This document shows, one piece after another, positions 41,701 through 53,700 of a stretch of 64,000 bases of DNA. The stretch covers positions 1,075,253 through 1,139,252 of the forward strand of contig VXAA01001241.1 in NCBI GenBank assembly GCA_013399115.1, given 5' to 3'. Below the pieces are notes generated by a model, which did not search any database, was not told the origin of the DNA, and was given only the letters and a program-made list of their open reading frames with translations. Each line of letters opens with the position of its first letter. Position 1 is the first letter of the stretch. This stretch comes from Anseranas semipalmata (lineage: Eukaryota; Chordata; Aves; Anseriformes; Anseranatidae). Made by a program: the position numbers and the translations under genes.

Positions 41701-44700
41701 TGGCTTCAAGTCAGATAAGGAGAAACGTATATTGCGTTAACACCTAGCATACTGAGACATGGTCAAATGGCTAGAATTTTAGTGCCTGCCTGTCTGCCTG
41801 CCTGTAAGAATGTAAACTTTTACCTTTGCCCTCTGATCTGAGATGAATGAAGAATAAATTTTTAAAAAATCATATCTACTTAGAAAACTTTTGCCTAAAT
41901 TAGACTGGGACTTAGCTATTATCTATTAAATATAACTCAGCTGTTTAGGAGGTCCCTGTATTTGTATGGATTGATATGATAAGTAAATGAAAAAACATGA
42001 AGCAATACTATTTCTGTGTACTTTGGCTGCGCTAGTCCTTGTTCAAAGGTGTAGCCATTGGTGGTGATTTTGGTTTTAACTACTCTAAAGGAGTACTCTT
42101 CACTCTATTCTGTTCCAGAATAGCAAACTTCAGATGTATGGTACAATCTGTACTTGGGATATGTGCGAGGAGAAAAAGATAATCTCTCATTGGAGATGAG
42201 GCTTGAGGCTGAGGTTACTCAGTGTTCTCATTTTAGTATACTGGCATGGTCAGCAGGCCATGTTTCTCCGTGGCATACATTTTGATCAGTATCTGTGGCA
42301 GTTGTCAAAGAATGTTTGTGCCCAGCTACTTTTGACAGGAGCTTACACTTTTTCTAGGTAGAGAAGGTTTATCAGAACTGGCTGTTTAGAAATCCAAGAT
42401 GAACATCTACTGTAATATTCAGATGGTTTAAAAAAAAACAATATATATATATATTATTAATCCTTCAGATGCAGTAGTTAATGTTTCAGTGTTAAAATTG
42501 TTCTTCACTTCTAAGCTTTGCTCAGGACTGCCATTTAATTTACACTGACTTTACATGTTCAGTTTGAGATGGAGCACTCTTACTTTAGCCTGTATCTTTT
42601 CCAAGGGGCAAGTGAATAAAGATGAACCTGAAGAGAAAATAATATATACTTTTCAAAAAGAGACAGAACTTTATAAAGGCAAGGTAATACTTCATTTGAA
42701 GTAATGAAGAAGTGCATACAACACAGTCTTGCAGTTAAAGAAGGTTTGATACCTCATGTCTGTCTTAAATAATTTATAGATTTTCTTATAGTTTAAAAAA
42801 CATTGAGGAAAGGTGCATCTGAATGGGCATGAATAATCGATGCTGAAATGAAAAGATCTCCAGCTATCAGAGCACTGTGGTTTTGGCATAGTCTTCAGTA
42901 GGAGCTGCAGAAACAAATACCCTAACTGCTTTTAAGCTGGAACAATACTATGGATTTGGTGACTCACAAGGAACCTTCTGTTGCTGTGAAAATTCCTCCT
43001 TGTGTTGAGTGTTAGAAGTGTTTCCTGTCCCCACAGCAGAATATTAAAATGTTCCAAGAACAATAGAAGAGTACTTTGCTCAATGCATGTATTATGAAGG
43101 GAGTCAAATGGTAGGAATACATCTGTCCTATTAGCTCTGCATTTTCTGGAAAGGTAAAACTTAAGGCTTTGAAATCAAGGTGATTTCATATTAGGTAGTT
43201 TACAACTACTAGATTTACAAGGATCTGGCGCTTTTGAAAGCAGACGGTAGCAGACACTGTTTACATTATTGTTGTGGACCAGGCTAAAGCCACAGAGGTA
43301 GGTGAGTATCTTGCTGAACTTCTCCAGGTCAGAACAACTAGGGTGCCATTCTGTGTGTTTCCCTCATCCACCACTTAAGTCCTTTTCTTTCATGGCTCAG
43401 TGAAACAACAAGAGCCACAGAGTAGAGCCCTTCCACATCAAACCTGCACAAAAAGGGCAAAGGACAACTGCAGTGACAAACTTTTAGGTTAATTGATTTA
43501 GAAACTGATAATAGGTATCATACCAAAAGAGATTTCAGTGCTACAAGGAGAGAGCTACTGCAGCAGTGCCTGAAGCATAAATGTCATCAGATGCAACTAT
43601 GCTGTATGATTTCAGATATATAGTAGTAACTCAGTTGTGTAGCAATTGCACTCCATGCACTGCTTTGATTCCTTCAACGGCTAATCTTTCAGCTTGGGTT
43701 TTGTATAACTGTTGGTAACTCTGGGCTTTTAGAAGTATGCTTTAGAATCTTTTAAACGGGAATATTTTAATGTCACTTAGCAGCGCTGGAACAATGGTGG
43801 ATATTTGGTCAGTTTTTAGAGCACACCTTCCATTTTGATTTCTCTCACAAACAGAGGCTGATCTGATAGGATCACCCACTAGTTACTGGTTGTGGATGCA
43901 CATATCAATGTACACTTCTCTGGAGATGCATGTGCTCTGTGTTATCTCCAAAAAGACTAAAAATTTTACATGTTATGCCTATATCACATAAAAATACCAG
44001 CTTTCCCAAGTGGAAAAAAAAAAAAGACAGTGAATTAAATCATTTAACTACCTTTTCTAGTTAAGAAAACAGTTAAATAAAACTCGAGCTTTCTGTTCCG
44101 TATTTTGTTCAGTCTTGCAAGCTAGTAGCCATTCAGAAAGATTCTGTGTGACTCGAGCCCAGTATTGCTGATTTCTTAGCAATGCAAACCTAACATGGCA
44201 CTTCAGTGATGTAGCTTAAACTCAGGCAGTGAATGCTGAAGGGCTGGAGTTTTCAGCCAAATGTCAATCTGCAAACCATTTCTTTTGTAGTGATATGGTT
44301 TTATTGGGCTAGGAAAAACAGAATACATAAATCTACTTTGAAAAGGGGGAAAAGAATGATTGTTTACAAAGCAGCGTAAAAGCTGGTGTTAGGTTAACAA
44401 ACTATTAGATTTGGAAATACATAGAGAAAAAATTCCAGTGGAAAAGCCATATCCATGCAAATGTATGCCAGAAGCAATCAGATTAATGCCAACCAATCCT
44501 CTTAAACTCATATCCCTTCAAAATGCACAGAGGAATTCTTGGATTATGAACTAATGCCATTGTTAATTCTTTGTTGGAGCCCAGTGTTGCACTTAATCAG
44601 GCACTCAAAAACAAAATAACTCCTAAGAAAACCTAAAAATAGTTGAGTTCAATATCTAACAATTATGGAACTTTAATTAGAGTAAGCAACCTGCTGCGGG

Positions 44701-47700
44701 AGATGGGTTTACAGAAGAAATGAGGCTTCACTTCAGAAAGGTGATCTAGTCTGTCTCCGGTGATGGAGAAGGCAGATCAGTCTGTGTAAGTCTGATTTTG
44801 CATCTCTATTTCACAGGCTGTTTTGGGGTTTGAGTTCCTCTTGGCATGTGAAGCTTGGAAGACAAAGCTTTACTCTTCAAGACCGTTCACCAGTTGTGCA
44901 GCTGCTGCTACCCAGATCTGCATTTTATTACTCAAATCGCTTCAAGATGAGTTTGTTAGGTAGTGGGCACCATCCTGTGCACTTCTGTAGCATAAACCAG
45001 GTTCTAGAAAGAGAAAAATCCAGATTAGTAGCCACGACTATTTGTTGTGCCCAATTTAAGTCCAGTAACTCTATTCTCAGATCCCAAAGCCCCTTTTAAA
45101 GGGAGGTGAGCACTGGATTTTTATTTCATGTGTACAGCATATCACTTTGGTTTCTCGTGTGTTTACCAAACCTGAATGAGATGAATAGTTAATCACATGA
45201 AGGGGCATGCATGCCTCGACTATCTGTTGAGTGTCTAGTGTTCAGTCAGGTGAATTATTTTTTACAAGGTACCTTGCCTTCCTCCTTGTTTGAATTCTAA
45301 GCTTTTGTAATTTCTCTTCCCCAGCCCACTAAGCCTTCCCTATTCCCTGCTCCCCACTCCATCACTTTTAAATGTGCAAGTGCCAGAAATGCAAGTCAGT
45401 TATAACTCTTTCTCAGCTTTATCTTTACTATTGTTTCTCACTGAACTACAGTGATTACCCCTTCAGGTCATGAAGAGCTGTAGGTCAGCGATTACTAAGG
45501 AGACCACTTCCCCTGGGATGACTGACATTACTGCCCTTTGGTTCTGTACTGTGACCCACCAGCTTTCTTTGGCTCACCTCTGTATGTTGCAGTGTGAAGC
45601 AGATATTTTTTGGAGCTGATACAGCAATTCAGATACTTGGGAAATAGGGAATGGGCAGATAGTTGGGGTGAGCAGCCTCCTTAATGGCCACAAGCTGTGC
45701 TATCCTCTTCTGTTTGCCAGAGCTCTTGTTAAGGTCTAGATCTGTATTGCTGTTGACTTCTTTGTAATCTTCCTGCTGGAGATACTGTGGTATGAAGCTG
45801 AAGGATTTGTGACACAGGCTTTAAACTGCAATCAGGAATGATACCTCAAATCAACATAGACTTTACATTTCATGCAAATAAGTGACTCTGGATTTAGGTA
45901 GGATTGTAATGCCTCTTTGACTTTTCACGTCCTCAGGTGCCTGTTGTGCCAGAAGTAGCCTAGCTCTTTAATATGTCCAGAAAGCTCACTGTTGAGTCGA
46001 TGGTTGGATTCTTCTAGTAGTAGCATGCATGTGATTAACTTCCTCATTGTAAAGACAGAACTTGTTTCTCAATTTCTGAGTAACCAGTGATCTTTCTCAG
46101 CTTATCTGAATTCTGTGCAGTGTGTGGAATTCTCTTCTGTAAAACTGATTGAAGATCAGATACCGCATGATACTCTCCACTATAAGTACTGTGAGGTCAT
46201 TAAGGCATATGAAACACCTCTGTAGTGTATCTGACAGTTTTTTTTAGATCCAGAATTTCTGTTATGCTATTCCTTGACTGGTGGAAACTGCAGGTTAGCT
46301 AGAGACTTGGCTTACCGTTGGCAGCAAACCTGAGTTAAAATCCCATTCTTATATGCCAGCCTCCTGGCAGTGCCACACTTGACTGCACCCTCATAAAGAG
46401 GGCAGAAGGGTGAGATTAGTTGTCCCTGAGCTCAAGATTCATCTTCAGGGCTATGGAAGGTGTGGTTGGTCATGGTACATCTTTGTCTGTTGAGCAGTAG
46501 TTCAGACACTCCTTGTGGAATAACTGCTTGCCTTTTTTTTTTTTTTTCTTTTGGCTACAGAATAGCAAACCTGAAAATACAGCTGGCTAAGCTTGACAGT
46601 GAGGCCTGGCCTGGCGTGCTGGATTCTGAGCGGGATCGTCTAATATTAATTAATGAGAAGGAGGAGCTCTTGAAAGAAATGCGATTTATTAGCCCCAGAA
46701 AATGGACTCGAGGAGAGGTGGAGAGATTGGAGATGGAGAGAAGGCGCTTAGAGGAAGACCTTCAGGCTGCTAGAGACACTCAAAGCAAAGCTCTAACAGA
46801 GAGGTAGGTTACTGGGTATAGGACAGACCTTGCATCACTGGACAAGAGATAATCAGGAACAAGCAGCAACATCTCCTGCCTGAATACTAATAGCAGTGTG
46901 CTCGGACTTCCATGGGGCTGTTTCTGAAATCATCTCCCAGAAGAAACTGACTGCAGTCGTTAATCCCCAAGTGGGGAAGGGTTGTTGGGACACCTTTCCT
47001 GCAAGTGGATCCTGTATGAAAACATAAGAAATGCTCAAAATAGGTCAGGATAATGCTAGGTTACTGTGCTGTTCCTATATGCAGCCAGCTCCTCGCAGCA
47101 GCTTCTACAGTTGCTTTGCAGTCTGGGGCTTGGTAAATGTCAACAGATGGAATTTTAAATTTGAAAAAATTTGTTGGTTGTTCTGAGCATTCTTGTACGT
47201 GATTCCTGTAGGAACTGGTATTTGACAGGACTGTGGGAGTTGCATGGACTATCTTGTAAATCTGAACTAGCTGAAAGAAACACCAGCTATCCTCCCTAAT
47301 TTTGCTTGTGTTGCAATAAGAGATACACTAGAAACATACACTGAGGATGAATACTGCAATAGGCATTGCCTACTATTGCTTTACAGTCTGGGTGTATTAA
47401 TGTCAGTGGCTATTGGAATGTTACTTGTAGCTGCAATTTCTTAATTTATATGGAATAAGCATGTTGCATTCATTTTCTGTCTCTGTTTTCATTTCCTCTA
47501 CATGCTCAGTATCCAAGCTATACGTATTTTCTATATAGTATTTTCATGGTTTTATCCTACTGGAAAAATTCTAGGCATCTCAGAAGTCTCAGCTGCAGGA
47601 TTTTTATCAGCCTGAAAAAGCTATGGTTCAACAAATGTTTTTGGTATTGCTGTAAGAAGAACACTTTAATTTGTTATTTTTAGGAATATGGTCCTGTTCA

Positions 47701-50700
47701 AGTGTGCCTGAAGGCCTGTTAATTTAGAGAATGAGTAGTTAATTGCACATTTTGTCTCAAACCAGTCCAGGTGTGGAATAAAACTGAGATGTTGTTGAAG
47801 TCCCTTAATTCACATAAAGTCATAATGAGATGGTTAATAACTAAATCATATAAGCCTTAGTCATCCATGGACCTTACTGGAAACAAATGAAAGCACTTAG
47901 CCCAGTAAATATAAGAACACGATAATGTACATCAAGATCTGTCAGACTTCTTGCAAGGCCTGATCCTAGCAACATCAGCTTCCATCGTATTATCTGTAAT
48001 TCTCTTCACTGTTGTGAATGTTTTCAGGGTTGAGTTATACGTCTTAAGAGTATTGGAAGCTGGTAAACACCTACACATTGTGACTGAATTCTGTCCTGCT
48101 TTAAACTGTGCGTTCTCACTAACCTTCAGTAGGATTTTGTAGAAAGAATAGAATTTCCATTTACTCTTTTTAAATCGTAAATGCTACTTTAGATGATCTT
48201 TTTCTTCTCTTTCCTCTTAGATTGAAGTTGAATAGCAAAAGAAACCAGCTAGTCCGAGAACTGGAAGAAACAACACGATTAGTTGCAATGTTACACACCC
48301 AGCTGAAAAGGTACATAACCTTTTACAGAAGTTTTAGGTTCTTTAACTGCGCATGGTGTAACTGCCATTTCTCTGCTAACAGCTTCATCTCCCAGATGGC
48401 TGATCTGAAAGATCTTTCACTTACAGGAGTCGTCTAAGATCCCCATGTAGTTAATGGAAAGAGGAACCTTTGAGGGTTTTATGTCCCACTCAATTTAAAT
48501 AGCTGCTTTAGAATGGAATAAGTAACTTTGTGGTGGTGCCTCTGACAACAGAATGAGTTCGAGCAATTCCTTTTATTTTGGACATGTAACACTTAGGTGA
48601 CTAGGGCTAGGTGATGCTTTTTTTTTTTTTTCTTGGAATGTTTGAGGTATTGCAGTATTTTATTAATAAAGTATGTTAGACAGCTTAGCACTCACACAGC
48701 AAGTGAAGTGAATCTTAGTAATGGAAGTATGTGTTAATGTCATAATAATATTTCTGTGAATTAATTCCAAGTATACTGTTGCTTGCAATGTAGACAATGT
48801 ATTCTGATATCCCTGAACCTTTTGTGATTCATATGGTATATGGAGATATTTCTGCAGTCATAATGTGGTCTGCCTATTCAGGCTGTACTTTTTGGAAGAG
48901 CATAGAATTACTGTTTTCAAAGACAAATGCATGACTGTAAGCAGTAAGGCCAAATCTTCATTAGCTGCAACTATATCTTCAGTGTTTTGATTAGGAAGAG
49001 TGTTTGGTGTGGTTTTAGTTTGGTTGAGGTTTTTCCTATCTATAGTTAATTTATTCTGTTTATAGCTTCTGTTCCACTTGGATTCTTTCATTTTATGAAG
49101 ATGATACTGAAAAGACTGGAAAAAAATCGTAGTGCAAGACTGATATGTAAATAAGCCACCATGGAGAATAGCTATCTGTGATGTTCTTGTGCAGTGGAGC
49201 TGCATCATATTTTGGTTCCTTCTAGCTGATCAGGGATCTTTTGAGGTGACCAAGAAGCATGTGAAACTAATTTTTTCCTAACTATGTGCCCAGTGTTCTT
49301 GGCATGCTCCTTCATAAAATAAGCCTTTGCTATTAACCCCATAATGCAAAATGTCTGCCATTCAAAGGTATGCACAAAATGAAGTTGAGACCAGATTGTT
49401 GATGGGGAAAAGGTTAATTTAAAAAACAAACAAAATAACCCACTCCGTTTCAGTAGTGAAGCACTGAAGAGTAGTAAATTTGTTAGTCCTGGGCAGATTT
49501 ATGTGTATTGCCAAAATGCAAAAATGTTTATCGTGTTTCAATTGTCACGTTTCACCCAAAAGCTTTTTTTAACAAATGTGATGCACTGCACATCTGTCAT
49601 ACAAATGAAAACATTCTGTGTCAAAATCATGCTGAATTCTTCTTCTTGTAAGATTGTGGGCATAATTTTGTGATAAAGCTTCTAGCTTTTTTCCATAAAT
49701 AATGGATTATTAAGCTTATTAACATCCTCACTGTTTTTCAGTGAGGCAACTTAAGCCACTTGTACGTATACAGAATTATTTTTAATAGCTAATACATATC
49801 TGAGCATTAATGGTCTTTAAACAGTCAGTAACAAGCAAAGCATTTAATGTCTGGAGCAGCAGAGTTGGTTTGAATGGAATTTCTAAGGATGGTATATGTA
49901 GTCAGTAGTAGAGGACTAAGCACTTGCTTAGAACTGATTTCACTGTCAGTTAGATTTTGAAACTAGGTCTCTAGGGATAAATAATTCGTGAGGACTGATT
50001 TCATAGTCCAGCCCCAACTCGTTCCATTGTTCTTGTGGCCCTAAATTCCATGTAGCAGCCTTTCACGTGGGTAAATCCTCCCAGTTTTCTTGGAACTGCT
50101 GCCTGTTGTGATGTCTAAGTGCCAGTTCCAGGCAGTTGTGATATTACTGTTCTGAGGGGGGGGTCTGAGATTGAGGTAAATAGAAATTTTCTTATGTACA
50201 GACAGTTGCAATAACTTGATCTGCTTGCATGGACCTCTGTTTTTTGTGGTCTGCTTTGGAGATTAACGGCAACCCCAGTTTTTTCCAGACAGAAGTGTGA
50301 GGAGAATGTTGTTACTAATTTTTGATGGCTTTGAAACTGTTTTTAGTGTTGCTTTGGCTAAACAAAAGCTCTTACAAGATTGATAATGGTGAGTTGAAAA
50401 ATGTGGATTTTTGTTAAAAAGTGGCCCAACTTTTCCAAAGGGTAGACTGTTACGGGGACTAACACATATGGCCTGAGCTGACAAAGCAAAATATACTGTG
50501 TGGGCTTGGAGACTTGGTGATATTGCAGTATCTATCTCGGAAATCAGGAGATATGGTGTAACTGTTTTGTGACTTGTCTCCTTCAGTCTCTCCACCAGCA
50601 TGCTTTCCCTCTCCTCGAGTAGCAGCCCTGGTTCTCTTGCGTCAAGCAGAGGATCTCTTGCCACCTCCAGCCAGGATTCGTCCACCTCTGCCAGTTTTAC

Positions 50701-53700
50701 TGACCTCTACTACGAGCACCTGGAGCAGTTGGAGCAGCTGGACTCAGACTATCAAAACAAGATTGACTTGCTCTTGGAAGGAGCCACTGGATTTAGGCCA
50801 TCAGGCTGTATCACCACTATTCATGAAAATGAAGTAGCAAAAACTCACAAAGCAGATGCCACCAGTCGCATACAGGCTCTGAGATCATTGTCTGGTACTC
50901 CAAAATCCATGACATCACTGTCTCCAAGGTCATCTCTCTCTTCTCCATCTCCACCTTGCTCTCCATTGGTGATAGACCCACTCCTTACTGGCGATGCCTT
51001 TTCAAGCCATATGGATTTTGATGATACAGAGATAAGTACAAATCTCTCAGAACTCACCCTACACAGTGGGAGTGGCAACTGCAGACTGGAAGAGTCTAGA
51101 GCAGGAGATAAACATCTAGGTCAAGGTATGATAACAAAATATTTGCATGCAAATGCATGATTTATTTTTAATGTGGTTTATAAAGCACTAAGAAGCAAAT
51201 ATTGCTGAAGCTGTCTCTCATTTTGATGTGTTGTAAAGTGTATTCAATTGTACATCCTACCCCACTTGGGAGAAGGGGTTGGTATTTTAACTTGCACACA
51301 AAAAGTACTGCTGATCTGATAAGTTGTCCAGAAAACTGTGTTGTTCTTAGTGTACTTACATGTATACGCAAATTACAGGGATTTCATGTGCAAATATAAA
51401 TGGTGGTGGTGGGATGTCTGGATTAATTAGGCACTTAACTAATCAGAATGTGGTATAGCGTCTTGGGTCTGAAATTGGGAAGCACATAACACCATACTGA
51501 CAAAAACTTTTTGGCCAAGGCTCTGAGGAAGACTGGGAAAGCCATTCAGCTTAACAGGTAACAAATGATAATAAGAATCCTTCCCTCCACCTCAGCATAC
51601 ATGACATCTTGCTCTGGTTCCCACTAAATCAGTGGCAATGAATTCATTAACTTCAGCTGAGCAGACATGTCAAGGCTGTGCTTGAATTTTTGCTGTTATG
51701 AGGGGGATGGTTTCTTAGCAACAAAAACGTGTTTAGATTGTAAGCGTGATAAAATAAGACATTTAGAGAGAGTGGATGTTCTGATGCATGCATATGGCTT
51801 ATTGGTGGGTGGGAAATGTTTATCCAGTTTTAGAATGATGGCCCTGCTGAAGCGGATGGAAAGCAGGAGACGGCAGTTAATGCCATCGTGCCAGGGCCCG
51901 CCTGAAGCCCGTGTGCCTGCAGTTAGGTTAAACCCAATGGAGGCGATTGAAGTGGCTCAAGTTGTGACTGTAGTGAAGAAGTGTAGAATATGAACTTGCA
52001 GGCTATAGAACTATGAAACGGCAGTTCAGTTTTTCACAGGTTTATGAAACCGTCTATGTGAATAAAGGGAGCTGGCACCATGTTATCACTTCCTTCTGTG
52101 ATGGTTGTCATTAGAAAAGCTGATGCAATTTAAAGCTTCCCCTTTAAGTTAACATTTTCCTACAAGCAAGAGATATTACAGATTTGAGTAGGAAACAGTA
52201 ATTATTCCTATTAGAACTGGATGCTGATTAGTTTTAACCTTTTTAGCTCTTCAAGATTTGTCAAGGCTGTTAAAGTGAAAGCTAAGGTGCTAAGCAGATT
52301 AAGTGATTATTACTGTTACCCAGTCAGCAGACAAAATAATCGCCATAAGTGGTTTATTTCGGGGCAATAATGAGATGAGATTTTACTCCTCAGGCATTTT
52401 GTATGCAGTTCAGTAGTGTAACACCCAAAATGAGGTGGCTAGATCTAGTGTCGTTAGTCGTTGGCCTCATGGCAAAAGCATGCTCACATGTTCTTGTAAG
52501 TAGAGCTGAATAGTATAGATCTGAAGGATTTGCTTTTTGTTTCTGGTTTAAAAAAAAAAAAAAATCCTGCTACCTAAAATAAGGTTTCCTCTCTTACCTG
52601 AGTGATACTTGAGTGATATAGGTGAAACTATTGGTGAAACTTGGAATCTGATGGTATCTGGTATTATCTGAGGAAATGGCATGTATGTGACAACAGTCCA
52701 CTGCATGTATTAAGTCCTTGTCATGGTGTTTCAATGAAAGCCCATGGAAGGGAAATGACAGGAAATGAAATCTTAAAATTCTTCGTAGGAAGGAAAAGAA
52801 AAATAGTGGAAAAATATAGCAAGTGTTACCAGCCTGCTTGGGAATACAGAATAGAGTTGAATTAGTTCGGAACTCTTCCGTGAACTTGCTTTTTAGTATG
52901 ATACATCTTTAGAGATGTAGAGCTTAAAACAGGAAACCCAAATTTTTGCATTAATTAGCCACACAAAAAAGTTCCATGTTTAGTGTGCATGTGCAAGTCT
53001 TACAGTGCTGAGCTTCCAAGTCCCTTGCAAAAAATATAAGGAGAAAAAAGGATGGATGCATGTTGAGTCATTTTCAGGGAACCCATTAATCTTGGTTGAG
53101 GTTTATGCTTTAACATTCTGATATGTTTGTATATCCATTGTTTGTGGTGTTTTGTGCATCCACGGTATTCCCAGTTTTTGACTGGGGTCTGGATGTGTCA
53201 AAATACTGCCAGCAGCTTTGTCAGTGTGTCTGGCCAAACCAAAAGCAGCAGGTTCCAGTTGTCTCCTGAAGCCTTTTCCTGTGGGATTTCCTGTATCTTG
53301 GAGCTGAGGGCTGAAGCTGAACATTCACATAATGAAGCTCTCTGCTTCTGTGATGCCCCAACAGTACCTATCAGTTTCGTTCTGCCTTTTGTTATCATTT
53401 TAGCACCTGCATAAAATAGCGTGCCCTTTTGCCACGACACCTTTTACTCCATTTCTAGTGCCACCCAGGATGTCATCAGTACCGCCTGAACAGACCGAGT
53501 GTGGCTCGGTGCCTGCAGGTGGTGCTTTCCCCTCCCCAGCAGGTCTCCCCCTTCTTCCTTGAAGACTTGTCCCATTTGATCACCCTGAACACCAGCCAAG
53601 CCAGCCCCTCTCTGGCAGCTGATGAGGCCGGGCTGGGTTTGATGGGCAGTGAGCTGGCCTGTGCCTGCCTCCCTGCCTGGTGGCCTGTGCTGGGGGCTCC

